From positions 37,219,501 to 37,283,500 of the forward strand of contig NC_068558.1 in NCBI RefSeq assembly GCF_022201045.2: a stretch of 64,000 nucleotides of DNA, written 5' to 3'. Below are positions 36,049 to 54,060 of the stretch, one piece after another. Source of the DNA: Citrus sinensis. Taxonomy: Eukaryota > Streptophyta > Magnoliopsida > Sapindales > Rutaceae. A program made the translations under genes and the position numbers. The notes below the pieces were generated by a model, which was given only the letters and a program-made list of their open reading frames with translations, made no database searches and was not told the DNA's origin. Position 1 is the stretch's first letter. Each line of letters starts with the position of its first letter.

Positions 36049-38207
36049 AAATTGTTTACATGGTTGTTATATGTTTGTCATCAATTAGTAAATGAATAGT
36101 AAAATTATCTGCATTTGTGAACTTAGCTCAATTATGACTGGGCCAAAGACCATCAGAAGGTGTCAAACTGGAGGAAGCAGGAGTTACATCTATAAGCCTG
36201 GCTTGGGTAACTGCAGACACCTTGCTTTTTCAGCTTCACTGGACTGTCATCCAAAATCCGGCCACTGCTCTGGGCCTCTGACATCCAGTGGTTGGGAGTG
36301 CAGGTCCCGGGTTGCAACTGAGAGCTTTTTGTATAAATTTTTGCATTTTGTAGGTGGGTTAAAAATCACTGCTCGAGTTCTTGCTTGGATTCTTTTTCTT
36401 TAAACTTTGAGCAAGGTTGTACTTTGCTAATAATGGTTTTGCATATTTCTACATAAATGCCTGTTGTAATGTTGTTATAACATTTACATGATATTATAAA
36501 ATGTGGTTGATGATTACTTAATTCCAATTACTACAACCCTTGATGTCTCAGAATTTTGATTCATTGGCTTTTCTTTGATTTCTTGCTTCCCAATTAACTT
36601 AACACATTTAAGTCCTTGTGGGGGACGGCTTAGGTGGGAGTAAATGTCAATTACATAATATATCATTATATATGAATTTCCATGTAATTTAAATAAATAA
36701 TTTCCAATTAAGTGGGGATAAACTTCACATAGTGTTTCTTAATATTTCATTAGTGCCTCAATAACATCCAACTTAATTATCTGTCACCATGTAATTTACA
36801 ATTGATAAGCTTGATTTGAATTGACGCAAGTGAAACTGAAAAAAAAATAAGAACAAATGAAATCAAGCCAAACTGTGGTTTAAATTAACTTCTAATAAAT
36901 CATTAATTAATTTTGTTTAGTACTTATGTTTGTGTCTGTAGTCATTTCAAGTTTCTTATAAAACTCACGTTGATTTCAATGGAGATTGGTGTATCGTTTA
37001 TGACAATTAATAGTAATAATCGTGAACTAAATTCTCAAATATAATTATAATGATTGATAGCATCAACAATTTCATCATTACTTCAAATGTGATCCTAATC
37101 ACTTAAGATTTAAGAAGATATCGATCAACTAAATATTTCTATGATAAATTCTATTATTAAAAAAAATCATTTATTAATATTCGGAATAAATTTTTGTTAT
37201 CTATTTAAATATATGAAAGAAATACTACTAACTAAGCATGCATAAATAAACTTAGTAGTCTTCTTAAATGAGTAGGGGACAACTAAGTTACTAGCATATG
37301 TACAATACTTTATAAAGTGTAAATACTAAAATAAATTTAAAAACAAATCATTTTTTAAATTAACTAAATGCTCCGAAAACAAAATTTGGAAAGCGTAATC
37401 TTTGTACTAGATTTAGTGTAATTAATTACTTTCTTTATTTACCTGTGGCAATATCTTTTCTACATTAAAATCATTAACAACATTAACTAATAAGATGGAT
37501 AAAAAATTCACAAAAAAGAAGAAGATTATAAACCAACCAGAAAGTAGCTTATACCTACACTTGAGATACACACAAGGATTTCCCACCTGGATACAAAATC
37601 CCGCGCTTTTGCCATCTGGCCCACGTCGTTCACATGTCGTGCTCCTCATACTTGTACCGAAGACACGTAAGCCTTTTAATTCCATCCCAACATTCATTCC
37701 AACGAGTTTTTTTATCAGCCAAGTCTTTTAGACTTCTGTTTTTTTATAAACAGCACGAAAGTTCTTACATTTATCTATTGAGCCCCTATTGTCATTAAAA
37801 TTTTCAGTTAATAAAAAATTTACTCAGATTCAAAGAGACGAAGATGGGAACACATAACACAGATTCAATGAAACTTTCCACAATAAGAAAGAAAAAAGAA
37901 ATAATGATAAACACAATGCATATCTTATCTTGCACGTATATGATAGCATACTCTAGTCTGTTTAATCACAATGTTATTGGTTCCCTTTAATTGTAATATT
38001 CATTTAACATATTAAATATTTTTTGAGAAATTTTAACCCATGCAACATAATTCTTAATACATTTTCTAAAATATTTATAGTATAACATATTCAAATTTTA
38101 ATTAGTTTTGGTCAAATATAACTAAATAGTTATTATATTTAAGATAACGAAATTATTGTATCGGATAAGAATAAATCAACACAATATAATCAATTATAAG
38201 TTCACCT
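36049..38207. other. SKIP16 3' flank and AT-rich intergenic DNA
   Basis: The likely SKIP16 3' UTR extends to about 36500. The open frame 36092-36403 lies within it and is not called. A GC-richer patch at about 37560-37700 is open on both strands but matches nothing I know. The remainder is AT-rich. Confidence 0.5.
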
Positions 38208-38490
38208 ATCATGAATTTTTTACTTAGATCCGACACGATTACTAAATAAATCACGTGGATTCAATACGATTAGATCATTTTCGATCAACTCAAATTTGCT
38301 CACTCATATTGCGCTAACGTGTCATGTCTGAAACTGTCACCCCCCAAACTGTCATGAATTTTTTACTTAGATCCAACATGATTAGTAAATAAATGACGTG
38401 GATTCAATACGATTAGATCATTTTAGATCAACTCAAATCCGCTCACTCATATTATGCTAATGTGTCATGTCCGAAACTGTCACTCCTAAA
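38208..38490 (+). repeat. Tandem duplication, ~142-bp period, upstream of the bZIP gene
   Basis: Two adjacent copies (about 38208-38348 and 38350-38490) share TCATGAATTTTTTACTTAGATCC, the GTGGATTCAATACGATTAGAT block, the CTCACTCATATT block and a GTGTCATGTC(T/C)GAAACTGTCAC end. They differ at about one base in ten or fewer. Confidence 0.9.
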
Positions 38491-39365
38491 ATATATTAAT
38501 ATAATGGTATAGGGACTTATAGCATAATATATGAAATATTGAATGAAAAATTCAAGTTTCTTGACCTACATGCCAAAAAAATCCACTAAATGACTCTAAT
38601 CCCAAACGTACAACACCAGATTAGCAAATACCAAACAAATGGCCCCACTACCATTTTAGGCACATGTAATCTACGATGAAAAACTCAAGTATAAAATGAA
38701 AAACGAAAACAAAATTCAGAGAGGAGAAAAAAAAAAAAAGGAAAAACAAGATTTTGCATTTGTGTTGTGTAAGAAAGAAGCTTCTCTTCTCTCTTCTCTT
38801 GCGTGTGTGTGTGTCTCTCAGATCTCATTGTAGTGTTATTTTTGTAGATAAACGTTTAGCAAAAAAACTTTAATTTTTTTTTTTTGCCTTTTTCGTTAAT
38901 TAAATTTATTCTATGATTTTCTCTTTTTGTAAAAAGCCCGTGGATTCTCTGCGTTGTCGTTTCACTTTTAAGCAATTTTATAATTCGAAGAAGATCTAGC
39001 TAGGATTTCACTTCCCAGTTTTTTATTTTCCTGGAAAGCTTGGATTTTTCCAGGAAAGTTCCGGCATTTCACCTTCGCGAGGGAAAGAGCTCACTTTTCT
39101 CCGGCCGGCTGTATCTAGGGTTTGCTTATCTGAATCTTTTCTCTTTGTGTAGTCAGTTTAGTGATATTGGAGATTTTAATATTTTTAATATATACATATT
39201 TTTTGTACTAGTTAGAGTTTGTTGTGTGATCTATGTTTGTTTGTTGATTTCCATTTGTAGTGTTTGTTAGTTTATCTAAGGTTTAGTTTTGGAACCTTGA
39301 ATTCTCAATTGGGTTTTCTTTGTTGTGTTATCAAGGGCTTTTAAATCTTTATTGCTTAGATATTT

Positions 39366-39419
39366 GAAAAAAGAAAAAAGAAAAAAGAAAAAAGAAAAAA
39401 AAAAAGAAAAAAAAGAAAG
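39366..39419 (+). repeat. (AAAAAG)n-type tract in the bZIP 5' leader
   Basis: Repeated A-runs separated by single G residues lie about 115-165 bases before the bZIP start codon, most likely within the transcribed leader, which otherwise is T-rich and gene-free from about 38760. Confidence 0.8.
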
Positions 39420-39532
39420 GTGTCTCCCCCGGTTAGTATATTGCCCAATTTAGGGATTTGGGATCGTAGGGAAGTTTGCCTCAGTTAATTATTAGTATTC
39501 TTATTAAGGAGGTTTAGAAATTTTTGTTCTGG

Positions 39533-43512
<3,980 letters not shown>

Positions 43513-44258
43513 GGAATGAATCGAGCAGTTGTTACCAGAATCCCAGTTTCAGTTGTCAGATAGGCTCATTTTGCCATGTTCCTTTAGTGTTTTTAGATAC
43601 ATCTATAGCTTATTTCTAGGCAGTTATTGGATTTTAGATGGAGATTGGATTATGGGAGATATATATTACATGATATGGCTTATTTAGAGACTTTTTTGCA
43701 CCTGTGGGTCTCTGCATGTGATTTGTTAATTCAAATTTGGTAGGTTGCTCCTATCTTACAGTCTTAGGTCGCTATGTTGAAGTTTCCTTTCAGTGGGCTG
43801 TGGCTGGCTTTTATAGCTAGTACGATTCTTTTATTACATGTTGGTTCTCAGTATCATGGTATGTGTGCATTACTTGTGAGTTGTTTATTGTCATTCAAGT
43901 GTGTTTGCAATTGTTGATTCATTTTCGCGTTGTCCTTGATTCTGCTATCGGTTTAGAATTTAACTTATTGCCTGATGATTTTGTAATTTTTCAATCCAGT
44001 TATAATTGGGCTAGCATTTCATCTAATTTTAAAGCCGTGTGTTATTTCAACGACAATTTATAACCACATCTCGATACGCAATTGCAAGGAAATGAACGTT
44101 GCTAAAATGGGCTATTTCATTACTTCAGGAAGGAGATCAACATTTCATACATTTCGCAGGTTTGAGCTTTGTGAGCATTGAGAGGGTCACTTTCCGGTGG
44201 CCGAAAGTTATTATTGTGAATACAAGCCAACATTATTTTGCATCAAGCAGTGCGGTGT
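43513..44258. other. Shared 3' region of the convergent bZIP and ETFQO genes
   Basis: The two stop codons are 746 bases apart, tail to tail. The bZIP 3' UTR probably covers the first 300-500 bases and the ETFQO 3' UTR the last 100-200. No other gene is seen; the open frame at 43863-44063 has no recognisable content. Confidence 0.6.
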
Positions 44259-47200
44259 CTACATGACCGAGTAGCCAGGGCCACCACCTCCTTCTGGCAC
44301 CGTCCATTTGATGTTCTGCTTTGGATCTTTGATGTCGCATGCCTGAAAATCCTTCAAGTGAACAAAAGTTAGTTTCAAAGTAAACTAAAGTTGTATTCAT
44401 AACATATGAAACAACAAGAAAAGGCACTGACAGCTTGATTCTTTCCAGTGCAAGCTAGTATTTACCAAGTTAATTTCTTGATGATGAATTTATATCACTT
44501 GCGAACCAAGCCCCGTAACACTAACGTGAGTGGAAATAGTTTGCAAGACTTTCTTGGGTGTATGACAGTATTTCAGTCAAGTAGTATATGATGCTACAAA
44601 GAACCAATGCCAAACGAAATAGAACCAGATTGGTGCAGTTTAATTACTTTACCTATACATAATTATTACTACTTATAAAGTCAATTTCCAGGCAGCTATC
44701 TACCTGTTTTGCCATTAAAAAATAAGTGGATTAGATTTTACCTTGCAATGCAAGCAATTTTGAGCATTGATCTGCAGCTTGACCTGATTCTTTTCATCTG
44801 GGACATACCTTTTAAGCATTAAGATGGAACAGACATGTAAGTGAGGATCCATTTAGAGAATATTTGAAGCACAAGCTCTGCAGAATGCACATTACTCGTA
44901 TACACGGGCAGGACAATATCGTGACTCAGGTCCAGCATACTCTGGTAAATTCACAAGTTCAGGAATCTTTGGGTCCCTTAAGCGAAGATGAGCAGGTTGA
45001 TCGTGTTCATGATTTGTGTTGCTCCTAACAGGTAAATAAAGATAAAAAGATCACTACTTTAGACATGGAAAAACAATATTGTGTCAGGAACAAACTGAAG
45101 AATAAATGAAGTAGGAGAAGAACAAGTGGAATAAAGGAAAATGAGAGTCAAAATGGGAGAAAATGCTTCGGGTTTTCATTCAATAATAGCAACATATTTA
45201 ATTAAAACTAGATTTTATAATAAGAAAGCCACCAGCCATTTTGATATTTAATTAAAATCCATTGGACAAGTGGTGTGGTAGACTTTATACGAAAAATTGT
45301 GTAACTCTTAAATGGTGGAGAGCCTCAAATACACAATGACAATTTTTCACGAAAAAACCCTACTCACTCGCGATGACAAGGAAGATACAGTTACCTATTT
45401 GATTTTTATGTGTCGAGAATAGACAGCCTCTTGTGAGACATGTTTCTTAACGACGTCAGAGTTAGTAATAATATTATGATTAGGCTAAAGCAGTGCTGTT
45501 CACCAAGTAGGAAACCATGCAAAGGCTACACCTCACATCTATGTTTCTAGGATCTTGCACAGTTTTGCCACCCTCCACCCAGCTCGGGTGAGGTGTAGTA
45601 GGTATTGGGAATTATTTTTAGTAGCCTTTTTAATTAATTTATTTATTTACTATTATTATTTTGTATACCTGTGCAGGGATGTTGGTACGTCAAACGATAA
45701 TACCCCATCAGGCTTTGGATATTCAATTGGTGAGTGTAGGCGTGCAGCCTGCAAATGTGAAATGTGAAAATTGTTAATAAATAGCTATTAGTATATACAC
45801 CTGAGCTATAAAGCATCATTTGACGTTACTTACAAACTAAGCTATAAGTTATGAGCAAATTTTGGTAGCTTATCAGGTGATTGATCTATAAGCATTCAAA
45901 AAGATTATGTAATATATGAGGGAGTATCATAAATTAAATTCTACTGATTACTACTGAATTTTTTCTCCAAGTGTCACAATCCATTTTAGCATATATTCAG
46001 CTTCTTCACATATTATGGTAAACACGTTCATTCATAGTATTCCTGAAACATCTTAACAAAATACAAAAGAAAGCTCAAATATTTTATCTCATTTTGATCT
46101 GTCCCTAATAAAATTTCACTCCCTGTCCAAGTTTACTAGTAGCACAATCTCAACAATAACAAACATATTTCAATAGATATAGTTAAATTATTTAACTAAA
46201 CTAAATAATTCAACCCATGCGACTATGAATGGTTATTTCCATACATCGGTTGCTTCGTGATCAGGCTTCCCATGCTTCAGTGTGTAGGGCGACTTTCCTC
46301 TCAGTATGTAGCTGAAAGGCAGGAAATAGAGCTGAGTAAGTTTCACTCAAGAACAACTAAGTTTGATACAAATAAACCTTTATATAGATGCAGAATAATG
46401 TCTACAGTGGTTAAAGCAGTAAAATCTTACTGCTCTAACCCACAGATTGCCAAACCAGGAAGTAGTCCATACTCGAATGCCTACAAGAACAAAAAGATCT
46501 TTGAGATAAATGGAAGAGCTATAATTTTAACCTAAAGAATAGGGTAGATAAACAAGTTTACAACTTTAGAAAACTTCTTATTAACTGAAAATGGAAATTC
46601 TATTAGGAGGATGTCTAAATGTTTGTACATCAGGAAAAAAACCAAGTCACCTGTGAGATCAATCAAAATAGAGATGCTATATTCTAATTTAGATATTCTG
46701 GTAATATGAACAAAATGTTCTCTAGCATCTATAGCATCCAAAGAGTGAAGTAGACTTGGATAATTTGGGAGTTTGCTAATTCAGGTAAAATATAACTACT
46801 TGAGATTAAATTGAAAGGCTTGAGACAGTTAAAAGCTAAACAAAAATGAGCATTATAAAATGTAATGCCATTTGTGGAAACCTTACATAACAGAAGTTAG
46901 AAAACAAATGAGAGAAGAAAAAATGAATTGCTTTACTGACAGGTCGGTAGTTTCTAGCTCTTTGGAGTTCTTGCCACACCCATGATTTCTGCAGGGTGTC
47001 CCAATATATCTCCATATTCGAGTCCTCATGTAATACACCAAAGCCAGCTTCGGCTGCAAGCATTCCTGCAAGAAACAGGTAGCAATTTAAGATATAATTG
47101 AACTATAACTAATGCTGCTTAAAGCACATATGGAAACGCTGAGGGGACTTCTATAAGTGATGTTACCTAAGACTCACCCTCTCAATAACTATTTATTGGA

Positions 47201-50200
47201 TGATCTTTCCAGTAATCCCACTATTGAATTAAATACCCTTGAAGTACATGTATATCAAATTTCACTCATCAAGGAAAATATAAGACTACATGATCCTAGA
47301 CTCATTCTTTTATATTATTAAACCTTCAGTTATGTACAAAATAGGTGAGGGTTCCTAACCTACGATCAACTGAAAATGTGGCAATTGCCAAAACATAAGG
47401 ACGCTGTAAATCCAAAAGTAAGGTTTTTCCACCAAAAACACTATAACAAGGTCTTTTAAGGGGGTAATACAAAAAGATACCACCATTTTTCCCCCCTTAA
47501 TTTTGAGGAGACACCCACTAAAAGTTGGTATATCATACATTCATTATAAGGGAAAAAGAAGCAGAAAAAGAAAAATACTCGGGTAGAGATTAATCCTCAG
47601 TTACTGCCCTTTGTGGTTATGCACAGCTTTAACCCAAGATCGACATGAGAAAATACAAACTACAAGAGGTGCAATATAACCGAAGGTTGCTTATTCCAAC
47701 AAATGTAATAACTTATCCCCATTCAGATTAGTGGTTTTAGACAGTAGAAGGTTGATCTAACCAGATAAACAATTTTCAAAGAACAGCCACATGCACAGAC
47801 TTGGTGCTTTGTTTTATGTGATCAGAAAATTCATAAATGCACTAGATTTTCTAATTAGATGCCATTCCATTCTATTAATTCTAGTTTTGTTTCATGTACA
47901 TATGGAAAAGGAGGGAAACAGACTCTCAATTCTACGCACAAACTGACTTAAAGAATTGCATTAGCAATGCAATGGAATTTATGGTTTATAGGTTTTAACA
48001 GGTAAGGAAATACAGACCTGATAGATAGACAGAAAGACGTCAGCTATCATTTAATACCCATAATGAGTTCTAAATATCTTATAAGAACAGAAATCTCTAA
48101 ACCACTGTGCTGTTAAGTTTGAAAATTAAAAGTCTTCTAAATTATTTCAAAATTTCCTTAGCCTGTCAAGTCTCTAATTTATATCAAAATTTCCTCATAA
48201 TGATGGGCTGTATAGCCGAAGATAAGTCAATCCTGAATTTTGTTAAAATGATTACCTGATTTCATTGCAGTATGGGTTCCCTTTATTTTTGGTACATTCA
48301 AGAAGCCAGCCGCACATCCAATAATTGCTCCTCCAGGAAAAACTGGATATGGAATAGACTGAAATATAACTAGCATCAAATTCTTATATGTATAAACAAC
48401 AACAAAAGCAAATGCCAAACTTCGGTAAAGCTTTCAAGCACATTGGGAGAATGCAAATAACTCCCTCAGCTTAGGTGCCACAGAAATCAACTGAGTGATA
48501 AGCAGTGGCACCATCCAAGGAACGTTTTGGCAGGGACTATTCCATCTTCAGCTAACATGTTACATTTACACAATAAATTGGTTATAGCATCCAGATAAGG
48601 CATCATTCTTGCACGACGCAGACCATTTAATCAGACATTGATAATGGGAAAAAGATAGATGCCTAATTCACCTGTAAGCCACCCTCATTTAAGGTGCGAG
48701 CCCCATATTGAACTACAGTCCCACCTTCCAGAAGCGGTTTGATGGCAGGATGATGTTTAAATTTCTAAGATGAAAAAAATACAAGAATAAACTGAGTGAG
48801 ATTCCACATAACTATGCTAGGCAAATGAGTGACTTATAAGCTACTATGGTAGATATCAAGTCCTTTCAAAAGTTCACCATAACCAACTACAGGTAGCAGT
48901 CAATAAATAAATAAAAGGTATAAGGGAATCTACCAGCTAACTAACTCCATTTTCAAAAGAACTCTTTTTTCATTCTTTGTGCATTTCTTTCATACAATTG
49001 CAAGTTAGATGCAACTGCCAGCCCTTCTTTCCTTGATGCTTAAGTTTAAGATCAGACTGATTTTATGCAAACCAACAACATTTGGTTTTTAGGTAAATTT
49101 AGATCCCAGATGTGGCAATTAAGAAACAGCATAAAACTTGAACCAGGAAACTACATATTATAAGAAAATTAAATTAGTACTTGCACTGTAGAATTGCAAA
49201 ACTGTAACTAATATCCATCCATTTGGAAATGGTTCAACAGTTCCCATAAGTACGATCATGGAAAGGGGTTTTACTAATCAAATATCTGAAAACTCATTCT
49301 GCACAAAAATTCATGGCTTCCAGCAATGAAGGCAATAGTGAATAAGGATCATTAAAACCAAACAATCCAATCTAAAAAAGACTCTTAATGGTTGACTACA
49401 TATACTATTAAGCTGAGAGCTGATAGGAACTGTAAATACTTCTTTCTATAAGCAGTTAGACTAGGTTATGTCTATGGGAAAAAAAAATCTGCAATACCAC
49501 AGATTCTTGTAAATATGCTCCTCAAGCCAAAAATTTGAAAAAGAAAGAAGCAAAAATAGTAACAAAGGAACAAGAGATCTAGTTTACCTGGAATTCCTCG
49601 TAAGGATTCAAGAAAGGATTGTGGTAATTTAAAGCGACAACAAGGCCCAATGCGATCTGAATGATCAACCAAAGTAAAACGATAAGAAATCAGCTATTCC
49701 AAACTGTGAGCTTGTTATTCAGAATACCTGTCAATAATGATGCTTAAAAACTTGGGAAACATACTTAATTACAACACCAAGAACAATATTGCATATAAAT
49801 CTTCCATGATACAGAAAAATAAAAGCTATCAAAATCCTTGTATGGTGACAATCACTTGCTGAAAGTCAGCTTGTCTTTTTACCTTTCAATTTTATGTTTA
49901 TCTTTTTTTTTTTTTTTGGGTGGTTGGTGGTATCTGTCAGGACATACGAATACAAGCATATTTGATAAAATAATTTGGAACAAATGGTGATGAAAACAAT
50001 AGAATTGATAACAGCAGATATTGCAGTGATGGACATGGCAAAAAACTAACAGTTCATGGTTTCTACCAAAGCAGAATTCTGCATAATATAAATAGAAATC
50101 AGGAAATGAAAACATTTTCACCTGTCTATCATTCATGTGGTACAGAAAAGATCCACCGTATGTCTTCTGATCCAAGGGCCAACCCAACGTGTGAAGAATC

Positions 50201-53200
50201 TCACCAGGATTATGCTTGCCCTCATCAATTTCCCAAACCTTCTCAACCACAACAAAGGGAATTTCTCAGAATTTTCTTGAGTAGTAATCTGAACAAGTTT
50301 GCAAATTGATATTGAGAAAAATATCAAGAAGGCAAATAAAATTAAAAGAAAAGGAAAATTAGAACTTTTCTATTATTCTCTAACTCTTCATGTAAGAACC
50401 TTCATCTTTTCCTAATAAGGAACTAATGTGTGATATGAATATATGTGTGTTATGCTCTAATTCTCTGTTTAACCTTTTCCTTTTTGTGAAGGCTGTGACT
50501 AATCCAGTACTAAACAAGAAAAAGTAGATCATTTTGATCTCATATCTAGAAGATAAGGATGGAAATAGCTAATGACTACGGTTTGTTACAATCACCACAG
50601 CTGAGAAATACATGCTGTGATATACATAAAGAATTTCAAATTGAAAATATTGAATTCCTTATAAAGTAAAACCCAGTTAGACATATAATTCCTAGTGAAT
50701 GTAGGTTACCTCTTTAATTCCCAAAGCATAAGTCTGATGTTGAGCATGACTTTTCTCTCTCAGTTTGAAATTTTTTATAAGTTTCTGTTTAAAAGGAAAT
50801 TAAAACAAGCTCTTGTTAGCATAATGGCTTCATAATGAAGACTGAGATTTCTAAAGTTATGACAGCTAGTAGAGCAATAAATTCTTTTTTGAACCTCTGA
50901 CAATGATCCTCGACAACCTTCAGCCAGTAGTGTTATGCGCCCTGCATATCAATAACACATAGTTATTCAGTGAATTGCAACTAAGTTTATTAATATAAAT
51001 TTGTGCACCAGTTACTGCAGTATCTAATCTGCACACTTTCATGGTATAAAAGAATACACACACATGCATCTACGGAATATGTATAAAAATCAGTTCATAC
51101 AAGGCTTCCCAGTACAGTAGATAGGACAACTTTGTTCACGGTTGCACCAAAAAAGTTGGTAGTTTTTACCAATAAGCATGTAATTGAGAAATTAATAACT
51201 GCTCATAAGTCATGGTTCATTAAGTCTAGATAAATTGCAACTTCAAATCATAGTCTTCTTTATTCTTAGTTTAATTATACCTGGATATGTAGACTTGATT
51301 TATAGAGTTAATAACTAAAGTTATTTTTTGGCATAAGGTAGGGAAATTATAAATGCATAAATGCAAGAGAAAAAGACTTAATTTTATGGAAACCGGTTTG
51401 ATCAAACCAACTGAAATTAAGCATTACATCAAGTCAATGATGATATACATAGGGTCTAATTATTTCAGTATATTTAACTTATATCTGAGTAAGAATAACA
51501 TGATAAAAATAACATGATCAGGCTATTTGAAAGATTTCAACACAATAACATTTTATGTTGACACAGTAATAATGTAGTGGATGAGGAATATGCATCTGTT
51601 TACGAGGGAGAGGGAGAGGGACCTACCTCGTAATTCTACTCCACGCTGAAAATTCTCCTTTTTAGAACCATCTTTGGCAATTCCCATATCATTGGTCCCA
51701 ATGCCAATAACTTTGTTGTCTGCATCATATAGTATCTGACAATTACAATAACTTGATAAGTAAACATCCAATAACATATCGAGCATTCTCATAGTTGAAA
51801 AATTTGAGTACCTCACTAGCAGCAAAGCCAGGATATATCTCTACTCCTAATTCTTCAGCTTTCCCTCCCAGCCAACGCACTAACTGACTTAAGCTGCATA
51901 ACAAGAAATTAAGCTAGAAGGAAGAAATTTTGACCACTAAATGGAAAGAAAAAAGTTGCAAATGAAAGCATCTGAAAAGATAAAGATGGTCAAAGCTCTT
52001 GCTTTTGTTAATGAAATTTTGTCTTAGACCAACTTTGGTTGAAATAAGTAAATTAATAGCAGGATTTAAGCAACAAATTTAAAGCTTCTAACTCCTTAAT
52101 CACACTGAATTACAGTATCAGCATATTAATACTAACTCCAGAACAGATTTGCTGCTACGATTTGAAAAATTTAGACATAAACAGTTATCATGAAGATTTT
52201 CCTTGAGAAATAAGAGGCCTAAAATTTTCAGGCAAAATTTTGCGACTCCATAGACCATCTTAGCAGCTATGCAAGTTGCAAATTTGTTAAGTTTTATGTT
52301 TCAACAGAACCTGACAAGAAAACAAATAAATTGAAAAGATGCAAGGTTCATGATGTTTCTTAACTTGGCCACCTGATAGATGACCGAATGTTGAATTTCA
52401 CACTTTTCTAAATTGAACATTCCACACATGGTGCAAGAACATAACTACCTTATAACATAATTTCCTCTGTTACTAAAAGGAGATGGAAGTGAAAATGCAC
52501 GATCCTTTGTAAGGAACCAAAATTTGTCTGAAGAAACAGGGACCCTTATAGGAGCCTGCAAAAAAGCTCGCAAAGAACACATGTTTTGATTAAAAAGATG
52601 TAAGTGGTAGTAGATTATTCATTTTTGCTTGTTTATAAGTCACGCACCAAGTGACCATCTGCTAGTCCTTGTATTATAACTATTGGAGCAATTTATGGCT
52701 GTCATGTTCAAAGCATGAAAGATTGGACAAACTATGTACACTACTTTGAGTTTAAAGCATGAAAACTATGTCAAAAAAGATCTAACAAGAAGTTAGCCAT
52801 AACAAAATTTAAAAAAGCTATATTAATCCCTATCATTCATTTGTACAGTTGCTTTACCATCATAATCTAACAAGTATATGACAGAACCAGATCAAAATAG
52901 TTTTTAACTGAATCAAATATGACGAACCCAAAATAGTGTTAAACTTTTCTCACATAAGAAACTTAAATAACATTCGCAAGAAGGGAGCTTCATCAATCTT
53001 TACCACTATTACAACATCAATTAACATATGTATTATTGAGCAAGATTATAATATTAAAAGTAGTGAAAAAAAAAATACAAGAACTATAGTGGGCAGACAG
53101 CACACACCTCTTCCTGTTTCCATTGTGGCAGTAGTTCATTCAATGCGCGGGGTTCAAAAACGTTCCCAGATATAATGTGAGCACCTAAAATCACACAGAA

Positions 53201-53821
53201 AAAAAAAAAAAAAACAAAAAAAAAAAAAAAAAAACCAAGACAGCAGAGAGTATTAAAATTAAAGGTCTTGCTGAACAAAGGAAACTGTTAAACAAATAAT
53301 ATTAAAATTACCAAGCTTAAACAAAACAATTTAACTTAAAGAAAGAAAATTATATTGTTAGATTACAAACACGTACCCACTTCTGCTCCTTTCTCAACAA
53401 CACAAACTGATAAATCAACATTCTTTTCACGGCAGAGTTGCTTTAATCTAATGGCAGCTGATAATCCAGCTGGTCCAGCTCCAACAATCACAACATCATA
53501 AGCCATTGACTCTCTACACATTTCACTACAAAAGCTCCTAAAGAAAAGCTTCGCACACGATACCCCACTTTCATTTCTACCAAAACCCTTAAAATTAATG
53601 CCGTTTGGAAAATAGCCAGATGAAAAAAAGCATGGATTTTGATTGAAATGCCGAAAAGGTGAGTACCCAGATGGAGTTTTGATGGAATTTGTAAGACTAG
53701 ATTGGCTTTGAAGATTGTTAGTTTGATTTAAGCGGAAAATGGAAGGTACAAAAGGTGACAGGGAACCACTATGGCGCTTAAGAGTACTGAATTTGTAGGA
53801 GTTAGAGAGAGACTTGTGCAT
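44259..53821 (-). CDS. ETFQO: Electron transfer flavoprotein:ubiquinone oxidoreductase, mitochondrial
   Basis: Eighteen coding exons: 53377-53821, 53108-53184, 52449-52555, 51812-51893, 51627-51735, 50895-50941, 50710-50784, 50122-50238, 49588-49656, 48672-48764, 48256-48358, 46941-47065, 46431-46480, 46245-46311, 45669-45748, 44896-45024, 44742-44808, 44259-44342. They join into 641 residues (Arabidopsis 633). A Ser/Asn/Arg-rich mitochondrial presequence precedes the FAD-binding GAGPAG (114-119). Cys586, Cys610, Cys613 and Cys616 (NCLHCKACD) bind the 4Fe-4S cluster. The enzyme passes electrons from ETF, reduced by isovaleryl-CoA and 2-hydroxyglutarate dehydrogenases, to ubiquinone in the inner membrane, so amino acids can fuel respiration in starved or dark tissue. 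Exon 8 uses an unusual GAGAAG acceptor. No stop or frame break was seen. Confidence 0.96.
53199..53234. repeat. Poly-A/T tract in ETFQO intron 1
   Basis: A run of A broken by single C residues lies near the acceptor of exon 2. On the gene's strand it is a long T-run that can serve as polypyrimidine tract. Confidence 0.85.
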
Positions 53822-53924
53822 GGTTTTTGGTTTCGGATCATCGAAAGATTAATAAAAGACAGCAAGTGTTTATGAGGTAATTTGCTTTCAGTTTCTGTGG
53901 AGAATGTTCGTTACGAACTTAGAT

Positions 53925-53977
53925 GTGACGTGGCATTCGACCGAGTTCGATAAGAAGGGAGAGGGAGCTGACGTGCC
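53925..53977 (-). promoter_or_regulatory. Two ACGT-core (G-box/ABRE-like) sites upstream of ETFQO
   Basis: GTGACGTGGC at 53925-53934 (minus strand GCCACGTCAC) and TGACGTGCC at 53969-53977 lie about 105-155 bases before the ETFQO start codon. ACGT cores with these flanks are bound by plant bZIP factors. In Arabidopsis, group C/S1 bZIPs under SnRK1 are known to activate ETFQO in extended darkness. That these sites act likewise is inference. Confidence 0.6.
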
Positions 53978-54060
53978 AAGCTCATCATCATCGTTGATTT
54001 TGATATAAACCTCAATTTTATTTATTTATTTATTTATTATTATTATTTTTTTTTTTTTTT

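Noticed and set aside
36092-36403. 103-codon open frame after SKIP16
   Set aside because: It lies in the presumed SKIP16 3' UTR and shows no protein similarity I can recognise.
37422-37731. Open frames on both strands in a GC-richer patch
   Set aside because: Neither frame matches a known domain; simultaneous opening on both strands argues for a compositional effect.
39524-39532. Upstream start for the bZIP protein
   Set aside because: The frame is open upstream but offers only TTG; the ATG at 39533 gives the usual family N-terminus.
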